Assembly: GCA_963841425.1 (NCBI GenBank)
Contig: CAWJCL010000001.1
Span: forward strand, 791,426-855,425
Direction of reading: 5' to 3'
Length of the DNA: 64,000 bases
From: DATEOR01 sp963841425
GTDB taxonomy: Bacteria > Actinomycetota > Thermoleophilia > Gaiellales > Gaiellaceae
The first letter of the stretch is position 1. Each line of letters opens with the position of its first letter. The position numbers and the translations under genes are program-made. A model generated the notes under the pieces. That model made no database searches and was not told where the DNA came from. It saw only the letters and a list, made by a program, of their open reading frames with translations. Below are positions 50,074 through 58,072 of the stretch, one piece after another.

Positions 50074-51218
50074 CAGAAGGGCGACAGGCTCGAGAGCATG
50101 TCACCGGCCTCGTCGAGCGCCCGCCCAGCGTACCAGCGCACCCGCGCCGGCAAGCTGGGCTCGCCGAGCGTCTCGGTCGAGAGGAGCGGCCGGCGGGCGA
50201 CGACCTTGCCCCCGTCGTACACGACGATCTCGCCGACGGGATCGCCCTGCGAGACCGGAAGGTCGAGCGACTCGGGCGCAACGACCTTCTCCACGAGCGT
50301 GTGGCCGAGCGGGATGGTGACGCGCACCCGGTCCTCGGCGACGAGAGCCACCTCGTGGTCGGAGAACGGGACGGCGACCTGAGCATACGGCTTTTTGCGC
50401 GAGATCACCTGCACGCGCGCATAGTGGCCGAAGCCCCAGTCGAGGAGCGCGCCGAGATCGCGGTTCCGCTTGCCGCGGGTCGGCCCGCCGAGGATGACCG
50501 CGTACATGGTCTCGCCGTCTCGCTTGGCGGCGGCGATCTCGCTCCACCCGGCGAGATCGGTGTGCCCGGTCTTGATCCCGATCGCGCCCGGGTACGTCTT
50601 CAGCAGGTCGTTCCACGCATAGAGCGTGCGGCCGCCGGCGATCTCGCCGCCGGTCCGCGCGACGATGCTGCGAAAGAGGGCGTGCTTCATGTCCTCCCGG
50701 GCCAGCGTGTATGTGTCCAGCGCGGACGAGTAGTGGCCCGGTGTGTCGAGCCCGTCGGGGACGACATAGTGAGTGTGGTCAAGACCGAGCTCGGCGGCGC
50801 GCTCATTCATCATCCGGATGAACGTCTTGACGTCGCCGCCGACGTCAGCCGCCAAGGCGTATGCGGCGTCGTTCGCGCTCTGGATGAGAGCAGCGGCGAG
50901 GAGATCCTTCACCTTCAGCCGCTCTCCCTCCTGGAGGTTGACCGTCGACTCCCCGACCGACGGAGCGGGCCCTTCGACGCGCACGGTGTCGTCCTTGTCC
51001 GTGTTCTCCATCGTGAGCAGCGCGGTCATGAGCTTCGTGAGGCTCGCCATCGGCAATCGGCGGTCGGGGTTCAGGGCGTAGAGCGTCTGCCCCGTCTTCC
51101 CGTCGACGAGGAGCGCGGCGGAGGCCTTCACGCTGGGCGGAGGCGTGGCGGCGGTGGCCGGCTGGGCTGCAGCGAAGGCGAGGAGCAGCCCGGCGAGGAG
51201 GGCAAGGCGCCGGAGCAC
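50073..51218 (-). CDS. D-alanyl-D-alanine carboxypeptidase (DacA, PBP5/6 class)
   Basis: A 381-aa secreted enzyme. The signal peptide is LRRLALLAGLLLAFAAAQPA, cut near ATA-ATPPP. The catalytic set is Ser59-x2-Lys62 (ASLTKLMTA), Ser114-Ala-Asn116 (QSANDAA) and Lys216-Thr-Gly (GIKTGHTDLAGW). A C-terminal PBP5_C-like beta domain (about 265-350) follows, with an amphipathic end for membrane contact. It trims the D-Ala of peptidoglycan stem peptides. GTG 51218 start. It is divergent from a small gene with a shared AT-rich promoter at 51230-51237. Confidence 0.94.
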   Translation of the reverse strand: MLRRLALLAGLLLAFAAAQPATAATPPPSVKASAALLVDGKTGQTLYALNPDRRLPMASLTKLMTALLTMENTDKDDTVRVEGPAPSVGESTVNLQEGERLKVKDLLAAALIQSANDAAYALAADVGGDVKTFIRMMNERAAELGLDHTHYVVPDGLDTPGHYSSALDTYTLAREDMKHALFRSIVARTGGEIAGGRTLYAWNDLLKTYPGAIGIKTGHTDLAGWSEIAAAKRDGETMYAVILGGPTRGKRNRDLGALLDWGFGHYARVQVISRKKPYAQVAVPFSDHEVALVAEDRVRVTIPLGHTLVEKVVAPESLDLPVSQGDPVGEIVVYDGGKVVARRPLLSTETLGEPSLPARVRWYAGRALDEAGDMLSSLSPF

Positions 51219-51245
51219 GGACCCCAGCGTATAAATTCAGCTGCG

Positions 51246-51569
51246 ATGAGTCTGGTCGAACGGCACAGCTCGCCCGGCCGCGTACGCGGCCGCGAGAGAG
51301 GGTTCGAGGTCCAGCTCGGCGAGCTCGGCGGCTTCGAGCTGCGGCCGACCCGGCTCTTCCTCTGGCCTGGCTCTGACCGCGAAGGGCAGGCCCGGATCCT
51401 GTCGCTCGGCCGCGCACCCCGGAACCTCCTCCTGCCGAGGAGAGAGAGCGAGTACGTCGCCGGCGCGGTGCGGATGCGCTCCGTCGGGAATCCGCTCATG
51501 ACGCTCGCCCTCGCCACCGTGCACGCGGCCAAGGCGGTCAGGCGACGCGGATCTTCTCACCAGGGCTGA
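51246..51569 (+). CDS. Hypothetical Arg-rich protein
   Basis: A 107-aa reading frame without recognised domain: GFEVQLGELGGFELRPTRLF, then RAPRNLLLPRRESEYVAGAV, then GNPLMTLALATVHAAKAVRR. Support comes from TATAAA (51230-51235), the best -10 hexamer in the window, ending 10 nt before ATG 51246. It overlaps the convergent LysM gene by 32 bp, which lowers confidence slightly. Confidence 0.5.
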   Translation: MSLVERHSSPGRVRGRERGFEVQLGELGGFELRPTRLFLWPGSDREGQARILSLGRAPRNLLLPRRESEYVAGAVRMRSVGNPLMTLALATVHAAKAVRRRGSSHQG

Positions 51570-51879
51570 GCGCCAGTGGGTCGATGCCCGGGTTCAACGC
51601 GAGGAGGTCGTCCACCGTGGTGTTGAACTTCGCCGCGATCGACTCGAGCGTGTCGCCCGCCTTCACCCGGTAGATCTGCTTCTTCTTCTTCGAGGTCGTC
51701 GTCCCAGCGGTCCCGGTCGTGTCCGGGGCGCTCGTTGTGGGAAGCACGGTCGTCGGCGTTTGGGCATCGCCGTTCAGGCCCCGTTCGATGAGGACGACGA
51801 GAATCGTCGCCGCAAGAAAGAACGCCGCCGGAGCGGCGATGCGATACACCCACATCCGGTATTTCGGGTCGGTCACCAT
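51538..51879 (-). CDS. LysM-domain membrane-anchored protein
   Basis: A 113-aa product with a short cytoplasmic N-terminus, one transmembrane helix (VYRIAAPAAFFLAATILVVL), a Thr/Pro-rich stalk (TPTTVLPTTSAPDTTGTAG) and a C-terminal LysM repeat (YRVKAGDTLESIAAKF...LLALNPGIDP). It would sit in the membrane and bind peptidoglycan outside. ATG 51879 overlaps the pyrF end by 7 nt, so it is in the pyrF operon. Confidence 0.88.
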   Translation of the reverse strand: MVTDPKYRMWVYRIAAPAAFFLAATILVVLIERGLNGDAQTPTTVLPTTSAPDTTGTAGTTTSKKKKQIYRVKAGDTLESIAAKFNTTVDDLLALNPGIDPLALSPGEKIRVA

Positions 51880-52802
51880 CCCGAAGCCGCCCAGACCTCG
51901 CTTCGGAGCCGCGCGGCCTCGGCCGCGGCCGCCTTGCGCCAGTCGGCCCCGTCGACACGGAACGCGTAGATGACCGCCCGCGAGACCGGCACGAGCGCGC
52001 TCGACGGGCCGCTCGTGAACGCCCGCGCAACGTCGGCCGGGGTCGCGCCCTGGGCGCCGATCCCTGGCAGGAGGAGGACTGCCTGCGGCATCAGCCGCCG
52101 GGCCTCCGCCACCGCACGCGGATAGGTCGCCCCGACGACGGCACCGACGCTCGAGAGCCCGCGCTCGCCGACCAGCCCCGAGCCCCACTCGTTGACGAGC
52201 TCGGCCACCTGGTGCCAGACGCGGCGCCCGTCCGAAAGGGCGAGGTCCTGGATGTCGGCACTGCCCGCATTCGACGTCTTCACGAGGCAGAAGAGGCCCG
52301 CTCCCGAGCGCCGGCACGCGGCGAGGAACGGCTCGACGGAGTCGCTGCCGAGATACGGGTTGACGGTGAGGGCGTCCACGGGCAACCGCCCGTCCTGGCC
52401 GGCCTCGAGATAGGCGTCCGCGTACGCGCGGGCGGTGGAGCCGATGTCTCCACGCTTGCCGTCGGCCACGACCAGGAGCGTCGCCGCGCGCGCGTAGTCG
52501 CACACGTCCTCGTAGGCCCGCACGCCGTCCGCGCCGAGCGCCTCGAAGAACGCGACCTGCAGCTTCACCCCGACCACATACGGGGAGACGGCGTCGATGA
52601 GTCCTCGGCAGAAACGGGCGCAGGCGTCCGCCGCCGCGCCGCGGCTCAGGTACGTCTCGCCGCGGAGCTCGACCGGGAGAAGATCCGGCCGCGGATCGAG
52701 GCCCACGAGGAGTTGGCTGCGCTTTGCGTCGACGGCCTCGGCCAGGCGGTCCGCGAACGTCGAAGCCGCTGTGTCGACCCCGGCCTCGAGGTTCTGCGCC
52801 AT
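51873..52802 (-). CDS. pyrF: Orotidine 5'-phosphate decarboxylase, type 2
   Basis: A 309-aa decarboxylase forming UMP. The catalytic Lys/Asp array is in VVADGKRGDIGSTARAYADA. QLLVGLDPRPDLLP is the N-terminal substrate strand. GIGAQGATPADVARAF is the phosphate-binding region. The long type-2 form is typical of actinomycetes. ATG 52802 has TAAGCT (52815-52810) 7 nt upstream. The other pyrimidine gene, pyrE, lies 2.4 kb away, not in the same operon. Confidence 0.95.
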   Translation of the reverse strand: MAQNLEAGVDTAASTFADRLAEAVDAKRSQLLVGLDPRPDLLPVELRGETYLSRGAAADACARFCRGLIDAVSPYVVGVKLQVAFFEALGADGVRAYEDVCDYARAATLLVVADGKRGDIGSTARAYADAYLEAGQDGRLPVDALTVNPYLGSDSVEPFLAACRRSGAGLFCLVKTSNAGSADIQDLALSDGRRVWHQVAELVNEWGSGLVGERGLSSVGAVVGATYPRAVAEARRLMPQAVLLLPGIGAQGATPADVARAFTSGPSSALVPVSRAVIYAFRVDGADWRKAAAAEAARLRSEVWAASGW

Positions 52803-52849
52803 GGGAATGAGCTTACTAGCGTTCTCCGCTGACGCCCCACCCAGAGCGG

Positions 52850-53032
52850 CTAGTGCTGCGGGGGCGGCACGTGCGGCGACCCGGGCGCGTCGATTCCGCG
52901 CGGATCGTCGGGGGAGCTCGGCCGCTCGAGCGAATCGTCGTCTTCGTCGGGCGCGGGCGGTCCGCCGGGGATCCCCGGATCCTGGGGCAGTCCCTCATCG
53001 GGCGTCTCCGGCACCGGCGGCTGCTCGCTCAT
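52850..53032 (-). CDS. Small Pro/Asp-rich protein
   Basis: A 60-aa frame (begins MSEQPPVPETPDEGLPQDPG, ends GSPHVPPPQH) that overlaps the exonuclease gene's end by 38 nt in another frame. Composition is disordered and acidic, with 18 or so prolines. Such short tails are common but hard to prove; it is listed because the region 52803-52994 otherwise holds no gene. Confidence 0.4.
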   Translation of the reverse strand: MSEQPPVPETPDEGLPQDPGIPGGPPAPDEDDDSLERPSSPDDPRGIDAPGSPHVPPPQH

Positions 53033-54695
53033 CGCCGGGGAGGTACCCGTTTTCGAGGTCGGCCATGCGCACGATCTCGAGCTCGGGCGGAGGTCGGCGC
53101 AGGAACGACCCGATCAGGAGGAGCTCGTCCGCGTCCTCGGGCGCGAGCGACTCCTCCCCGGAGCAGGCCTCCGCCAGGCCCGCCTCCAGCTCCATGCGCG
53201 CCGCCGGTCCGCGGGGCAGCGTGCGCACCGCCGCGACCCGCCCGCCGGAGACGAAGAACGCGCGCCGGAAACCGGGCTCGACGGCAGGCACGACGAGACA
53301 CAGCCGCGCAGCGCGCAGCCGTTCGAGCTCGGCGAGGCCGTCCACGACCTGCTCGAGAGCCGAGATGCGGTCGCGAAGGCGCGCAGCATCCTCGTAGCGG
53401 AGGCACTCCGCGAGGTCGCGGAGCTTCGCGCGAAGCCGGGGCAACGGCCCTCCCGAGGAGAGCATGGCGAGCTCGCTCTCGCTCGCGCCCTGCAGCGCAC
53501 GCGCTGCGAGCTCCGCCCGGCGGCGGCTCCGGATGGGCCCGAGCGATGACGGTGTCGAGGTGACCACGATCCGGTCGCCACGCGTTCCGAAGTAGAGGTA
53601 ACGGTCCGGGCGCGACGAGCGCGCGTTGGCGGGCGGCCGCTTCTCGCGAATAAGGCGGAGCTCCTCGAGCGCCGCCTCGAGCTCGGAGCCGAGGACGCGC
53701 CATTCGATCCGCTCGACCGCGGCGAGCGCGGCCTCCACCGCGGGGCGCTGCCTGTCGGTTCGGAAGTAAGAGCGCAGCCGCTCCCGCAGGTTCCGCGCCC
53801 GCCCCACGTAGAGGGTCTGCTCTCCCTTCCCCACGAAGAAGTAGACGCCGGGCGACGACGGCGCGCCGAACGCGAGCGCGCGCTTGTCGTAGACACGACG
53901 CGTGCGCGGTGCGGCGAGCCGGCCGAGGTCGGCGACGGTCCGGGCGCCTCGTTCCTGGGCAAGGCCGACCAGCCGCAGGAGAATCTCGGCGGTCGCCTCC
54001 GCGTCGGGGAGCGCGCGGTGGCACGGCTGCGTCGAAGTCCCGAAGAAGTGCGACAGGGAGCTCAGGCTCGCGCGCGCCGCGCGCCCAGCCAGGAGCCGTC
54101 GCGCCAGTCCGACGGTATCGATCACCGGCGCCGCGAGGCGGCGGCCCTCCACGAGCTCGACCTCGCGGTCGAGGAAGCCGATGTCGAAGCGCGCGTTGTG
54201 CGCGACGAGAACCGCCCCCGCCGCGAAGTCGAGGAAGCGCTGGACCGCCTGCAGCGGCGACGGGGCGCCTGCGAGGTCCCTGTCCTCGATCCCCGTCAGC
54301 GAGGTGACGACCGGGGGGAGCGGGACCCCGGGGTCGACCAGCGTCTGGAACGTGCCCGCGTGCGTCAGGCCTTCGAGCCGAACTGCTCCGATCTCGCAGA
54401 TCGCGGCGTGGCCGGGCCGAAGCCCCGTCGTCTCCAGGTCGACGACGACGTAGCGAGCCGCTTCGAGAGGCAGCTGCTCCGCCGGGTCGTCCGCCAGCGC
54501 GACCGCCGAGCCCCGCCACGCGAGTCGCGAGTCCCCGTTGACGACCTCGTCGAGGAGGCTTCGCGCCAGGCCCGCCGGCGCGAAGGCGAGCGCAAACAAG
54601 ACGCGCGCCGCCTCCTCCGCTGCGACCGGCGCGCGCCGCTCCTCGACCAGGTCGACCAATCGGTCGGCGGCGTCGAAGGTGAGCTGGGCCTCCAC
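52995..54695 (-). CDS. DEDDh exonuclease fused to GIY-YIG/UvrC-like nuclease
   Basis: A 566-aa two-nuclease fusion. The N-terminal 3'-5' exonuclease of the DnaQ type has Asp86 and Glu88 (VVVDLETTGLRPG), AHNARFDIGFL and HRALPDAEAT. The GIY-YIG domain (from about 290) has GVYFFVGKGEQTLYVGRARN-like core (GVYFFVGKGEQ, LYVGRARNLRERL). A UVR-type helix pair (LRYEDAARLRDRISALE) follows. This resembles actinomycete DnaQ-UvrC hybrids and Cho-like repair nucleases. GTG 54695 is chosen because a perfect SOS box ends at the preceding base; ATG 54719 would put the box inside the gene. Probably DNA-damage induced. Confidence 0.85.
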   Translation of the reverse strand: MEAQLTFDAADRLVDLVEERRAPVAAEEAARVLFALAFAPAGLARSLLDEVVNGDSRLAWRGSAVALADDPAEQLPLEAARYVVVDLETTGLRPGHAAICEIGAVRLEGLTHAGTFQTLVDPGVPLPPVVTSLTGIEDRDLAGAPSPLQAVQRFLDFAAGAVLVAHNARFDIGFLDREVELVEGRRLAAPVIDTVGLARRLLAGRAARASLSSLSHFFGTSTQPCHRALPDAEATAEILLRLVGLAQERGARTVADLGRLAAPRTRRVYDKRALAFGAPSSPGVYFFVGKGEQTLYVGRARNLRERLRSYFRTDRQRPAVEAALAAVERIEWRVLGSELEAALEELRLIREKRPPANARSSRPDRYLYFGTRGDRIVVTSTPSSLGPIRSRRRAELAARALQGASESELAMLSSGGPLPRLRAKLRDLAECLRYEDAARLRDRISALEQVVDGLAELERLRAARLCLVVPAVEPGFRRAFFVSGGRVAAVRTLPRGPAARMELEAGLAEACSGEESLAPEDADELLLIGSFLRRPPPELEIVRMADLENGYLPGDERAAAGAGDAR

Positions 54696-54711
54696 GCGAA
54701 CATATGTTCGC
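54696..54711. promoter_or_regulatory. LexA (SOS) box
   Basis: GCGAACATATGTTCGC is a perfect 16-bp palindrome containing CGAACATATGTTCG, which fits the Gram-positive LexA consensus CGAAC-n4-GTTCG. It abuts the GTG start of the exonuclease/UvrC-like gene. In a leaderless promoter the box would cover the -10 region, so LexA would block RNA polymerase. Confidence 0.8.
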
Positions 54712-54727
54712 AGCGGCATCGGCCGGA

Positions 54728-54759
54728 ACGAAAGACGGGGGCCACACGGGCCCCCGTCT
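54728..54759 (-). terminator. Intrinsic terminator after hup
   Basis: Minus strand AGACGGGGGCC (54759-54749) pairs perfectly with GGCCCCCGTCT (54743-54733) around loop CGTGT, followed by TTTCG. It isolates the HU transcript from the SOS-controlled nuclease. Confidence 0.75.
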
Positions 54760-54784
54760 CAAGGCATGAAGGGAGGGGCTGCTG

Positions 54785-55057
54785 CTACCGCAGTGCTTGC
54801 TTCAGCTGGCTGCCGGCGGAGAACTTCGGAACACGAGCCGCGGGAATCGTCACCTTCTCGCCCGTGCGCGGGTTCACGCCCTGACGCTCCTTGCGGTGCT
54901 GCGGCGAAAACTTGCCGAAGCCGGTGAAAGCCACCTGCTCGCCGCCCCGCAAGGCCTCGGTGATCGAATCGAGGAATGCGTCGACCGCCTTCGTCGCATC
55001 TCGCTTCGAGAGCCCGCTCTTCGCTGCGACCTTGTCGGTGAACTCGGCCTTTGTCAC
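54785..55057 (-). CDS. hup: DNA-binding protein HU
   Basis: A 90-aa HU protein: MTKAEFTDKVAAKSGLSKRD, VAFTGFGKFSPQHRKERQG and the DNA-binding arm NPRTGEKVTIPAARVPKFSAG. No Lys-rich C-terminal extension like that of mycobacterial HupB. Monocistronic, followed by a strong terminator. Confidence 0.97.
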   Translation of the reverse strand: MTKAEFTDKVAAKSGLSKRDATKAVDAFLDSITEALRGGEQVAFTGFGKFSPQHRKERQGVNPRTGEKVTIPAARVPKFSAGSQLKQALR

Positions 55058-55157
55058 TGCCCTCTCCTTCCGTCAACGTTCATTAGCCTTATGAAACCGC
55101 GAAGGACCCTAACAGCATCGCCTGATAGCACGCAACCATGCGGGTTTGCGGGCCTTT

Positions 55158-55688
55158 TCAAGCCGGGAGGATGTCGGAGGCCGAAAAAACCGGCACGAGG
55201 CGCACCGCCTTGCGGGCGAGCGCGTCGGCCCCTCCCTCCTCCCGATCGACCACGCAGATCGCGGTCCGGCAGACGAGCCCGGCCTCTCTGAGCGCCTCGA
55301 CCGCCTGCTCCGCGGCGCCCCCGCTCGTGACCACATCCTCGACGAGACAGACCTCTTCGCCCGCCTCGAACTCGCCCTCGATCCGTCTCTCTGTCCCGTA
55401 GCCCTTCGCCTCCTTGCGGACGATGAGGAACGGCAGTCCTCCGGCTAGGGAGGCCGACGCCGCGAGCGCGACAGCGCCGAGCTCGGGCCCGGCGAGGCGC
55501 CGCGCGCCCGGGGCCGACTCGCGCGCGCGGGCGGCGATCCGCTCGCCGAGCTCCATCAGCAGGTCCGGTCTCGTCTCGAAGCGGTACTTGTCCAGGTAGT
55601 AGCTCGAGCGGCGCCCCGAGCGCAGCACGAAGTCCCCCTCGAGGAGCGCGTGCTCGCGCAGTAGGCCTGCGAGCTCTGCGTCCGTCAT
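55158..55688 (-). CDS. pyrE: Orotate phosphoribosyltransferase
   Basis: The 176-aa enzyme makes orotidine-5'-P. It has the PRPP-binding motif VCLVEDVVTSGGAAEQAVEA, the flexible loop RKEAKGYGTERRIEG and ALLEGDFVLRSGRRSSYYLD. Its ATG overlaps the stop of a small membrane protein gene (ATGA); a Roadblock gene precedes that. All three share an operon, an unusual pyrE setting. Confidence 0.95.
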   Translation of the reverse strand: MTDAELAGLLREHALLEGDFVLRSGRRSSYYLDKYRFETRPDLLMELGERIAARARESAPGARRLAGPELGAVALAASASLAGGLPFLIVRKEAKGYGTERRIEGEFEAGEEVCLVEDVVTSGGAAEQAVEALREAGLVCRTAICVVDREEGGADALARKAVRLVPVFSASDILPA

Positions 55689-55894
55689 CCCCGCGCCGCC
55701 GCGAGCGCGCGGCGGGCGAGTGGAAGAAGCCGGTCCCCATTGGCGGAGCCGGCCTCGAGCGAGACCATCGAGCCGTCGGCGAAGTAGACGTCGACGTGCT
55801 CTCGCTCGACCTGGGACTTCGTCCGGACGAAGACGATCGCCCCGGCAAGCGCAGCGCCGGCTGCGAGAAGCCCGACGGCGCTACGAGCTCTCAC
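55685..55894 (-). CDS. Small membrane-anchored protein
   Basis: A 69-aa product: N-terminal helix (VGLLAAGAALAGAIVFVRT, residues 7-25), then a soluble tail with a short beta hairpin (HVDVYFADGSMVSLEAGSAN). It overlaps the Roadblock gene by 14 nt upstream and pyrE by 4 nt downstream, so it is translated in the same operon. Unknown function. Confidence 0.7.
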   Translation of the reverse strand: MRARSAVGLLAAGAALAGAIVFVRTKSQVEREHVDVYFADGSMVSLEAGSANGDRLLPLARRALAAARG

Positions 55895-56321
55895 TCTCGG
55901 CCTCCTCGGTCTGCTTCTTCGTCGTCGTCCGGCGGCGCGTGGCGGTCTTGGTCGCCTTGGCAGCCTTCGCCTCCTCCTCGCGCTCGAGCATCCGCAGGCA
56001 GGTCTTCAGGTCGTAGAAGACGAGGCCGACTGTCGGCCTCGGCTTCGTCACCGCGGCGACGAGATGCCGGTCGTCCTTGGCGACGAAGACGGAGCCGTCG
56101 AGCGCCGCGCCCTCGACCTGGACGAGGGGGTCCGAGCCCGGCTCCGTGCGGACTTCGTCGGCGGCTGCGAGAAGTTCGACGGCGGCTTCCGCGAACGATT
56201 TCGCGGCGGCCTCGTCGGCGAGCGTCGAGGCGACGACCGACCCGTCGTGGTCGGCGAGCACCGCCGCTTCGATCTGCGCGGAGATCTCGGTGAGATCGGC
56301 GAGGGCCTGCACCGCGTCCAT
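55881..56321 (-). CDS. Roadblock/LC7-domain protein
   Basis: The 146-aa product has a Roadblock/LC7 core (QALADLTEISAQIEAAVLAD, then GSVVASTLADEAAA, then GSVFVAKDDRHLVAAVTKP) followed by a Lys/Thr/Glu-rich tail. In actinomycetes such proteins usually regulate a small MglA-like GTPase, but none is in this operon. ATG 56321 has TAGCTT (56335-56330) 8 nt upstream. First gene of the Roadblock-membrane protein-pyrE operon. Confidence 0.82.
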   Translation of the reverse strand: MDAVQALADLTEISAQIEAAVLADHDGSVVASTLADEAAAKSFAEAAVELLAAADEVRTEPGSDPLVQVEGAALDGSVFVAKDDRHLVAAVTKPRPTVGLVFYDLKTCLRMLEREEEAKAAKATKTATRRRTTTKKQTEEAESESS

Positions 56322-56386
56322 GCGGGGGGAAGCTACCACAGGGCCGGGGCCCGACCATCACGAGCGCGACCTACACTCCGGCGGGC

Positions 56387-57196
56387 GTGCACCGCATCGT
56401 CTCCAAGTTCCTCGCAGACCGTGGAACGCATCTCGCGGCAATGATCGCCTACTTCGCGCTCCTCTCGTTCGTCCCCCTCCTCTTCCTCGCGCTCTCGCTG
56501 ACGGCGCTCGCCGGGCAACAGACGGAGTCGAGCTACCTCGTCGAGGAGCTGCGGCGTGCGTTCCCCGCGAGCTCGGTCGACCGACTCGTGAACGTCGTCC
56601 GCTCGATTCAGGACCAGGCCACGTCGATCGGGATCATCGGCGGCGTCGCGCTCCTCTGGGGCTCGCTCGGCTTCTTCAGCGTGCTCGAGTCTGCGTTCAA
56701 CATCGTCTACGGGCTCCCGAACCGCTCGTTCGTGCGCCAGAAGCTCCTGGTGCTCTTCCTTGTCGCCGGGTCACTCGCCGTGCTCTTCGTCGCGCTCGTG
56801 GTCGGCTCGGTCGGCGTCGATCTCGTCCACAACGCGGGAGTCGCCGGCGGCGTCCTCTCCTACGTCTACGCGCTCGCCGTCTCGACCGCGCTCATCTTCG
56901 GGCTCGTCTGGACGCTCTACAACCTGCTCACCAACGCAGCGCTCACCTGGAGCGAGACTTTTCCGGGCGCGGCCTTCGCGACCGTGCTCCTCCAGGCGAG
57001 CTTCCAGGCTCTCCCCGCGTTTGTCCGCCTGACGAGCGGCGACCTCGTCGCGCTGCAGGCCTTCGGCGGCCTCGTGCTCCTCCTGTTCTGGCTCTACCTG
57101 ATGGCGAACGTGCTCGTGCTCGGAGCCGAGGTCAACTGGTGGTTTCGATATGGCCGCACCGAAACCCCGCATGAAGAGACGCTTGGCGTGGCATAG
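56387..57196 (+). CDS. YihY/BrkB-family inner-membrane protein
   Basis: The 269-aa product has six hydrophobic segments with family marks AMIAYFALLSFVPLLFLALS at the N-terminus, WGSLGFFSVLESAFNIVYGL in the middle and LLLFWLYLMANVLVLGAEVN at the end. The molecular role of this family is unsettled (formerly mis-called RNase BN). GTG 56387 follows TACACT (56372-56377) by 9 nt. Divergent from the Roadblock operon. Confidence 0.9.
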   Translation: MHRIVSKFLADRGTHLAAMIAYFALLSFVPLLFLALSLTALAGQQTESSYLVEELRRAFPASSVDRLVNVVRSIQDQATSIGIIGGVALLWGSLGFFSVLESAFNIVYGLPNRSFVRQKLLVLFLVAGSLAVLFVALVVGSVGVDLVHNAGVAGGVLSYVYALAVSTALIFGLVWTLYNLLTNAALTWSETFPGAAFATVLLQASFQALPAFVRLTSGDLVALQAFGGLVLLLFWLYLMANVLVLGAEVNWWFRYGRTETPHEETLGVA

Positions 57197-57289
57197 CCCG
57201 CACCGTTGACTTCGACGTTGCCCTAGCGGATGTCGTGATCGCATTCGATGCCCAGGCACCAAGACCTCGAACGCGCCGGAAGGGGCCGG

Positions 57290-57463
57290 TTACGCGCAGC
57301 CGATCATCTCTTGCATTCGCGGCCACAGTTCCACCTCGGCCCCGTCCACGATGAAGACACCATCGCGGGCGTTCCCTTGGGTCCACAGCTCGATCTCACC
57401 GAGCCGGTAGCCCGTGTCCCGTGCGGTGACCGGAAGATGGACCCCTTCCTGGAACGGTTGCAC
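57290..57463 (-). CDS. Possible small protein or gene remnant
   Basis: The 332-bp gap 57197-57528 contains this 57-codon minus-strand frame with protein-like sequence: VTARDTGYRLGEIELWTQGN, then ARDGVFIVDGAEVELWPRMQ, ending EMIGCA. The GTG at 57463 follows a TATGCA -10-like hexamer by 6 nt. It could be an intact small protein or the end of a broken gene. It lies at the edge of a less GC-rich patch. No family named. Confidence 0.35.
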   Translation of the reverse strand: MQPFQEGVHLPVTARDTGYRLGEIELWTQGNARDGVFIVDGAEVELWPRMQEMIGCA

Positions 57464-57528
57464 CGTGTTTGCATATCCGTCCGGGTTGGGCCGAACGTCA
57501 CGCCCCTGGAGGTACAGAGAGGAGAGCG

Positions 57529-57873
57529 ATGAGCAACGAACAGGCGGCACCTGAGACCAAAGGTGTTACGGCGGAGCTCCTTGGAACGGTTGACCTTGGC
57601 CCTGAGATCGAGGGCTTGGCAGGGCGACAACTTCGAATGCGTATGGTGACCATCGAGCCTAAGGGCGTCTTCGGCCCGATTCACGACCATAAAGACAGAC
57701 CAGGCATCGTCTACATACTGCAAGGAACGATCACTGACCATCGAAATGGAGTCGCGACGGATTATGGCCCGGGAGTGGGCTGGCCCGAGGATAGGAACAC
57801 CATGCACTGGCTCGAGAACAGAGGAACGAATCGGGCGGTGGAGATCTCGGTCGACATAGTCAGGCAAGAGTAA
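57529..57873 (+). CDS. Cupin-domain protein
   Basis: A 114-aa single-cupin protein: RMRMVTIEPKGVFGPIHDHK with the first metal-binding His pair (HDH), PGIVYILQGTITDHRNG as the conserved turn, and WPEDRNTMHWLENRGTN with the second His. Function unknown; single cupins bind metals or small ligands. It has a strong ribosome site (GGAG about 5 nt before ATG 57529), unlike its neighbours. Its codons use more A/T in third positions, suggesting recent acquisition. Confidence 0.8.
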   Translation: MSNEQAAPETKGVTAELLGTVDLGPEIEGLAGRQLRMRMVTIEPKGVFGPIHDHKDRPGIVYILQGTITDHRNGVATDYGPGVGWPEDRNTMHWLENRGTNRAVEISVDIVRQE

Positions 57874-58072
57874 GCTCAGGGCCGACATTTACCCGTACTG
57901 AGAAACGTCGCTACCCGCTGGAACAAGGGTCGCTATTCTGACCCTCATCCGGTTTGTCGCCGGCGACCGCGCCCGCGTAGGAACGCGAACGTTTCGGCCA
58001 AAGTCGTTTGTCTTGGGTACCGCGCGGGCAGGTACCGGCGCATACAGCCCCTTCACAGTGGAGGTAAGCACC

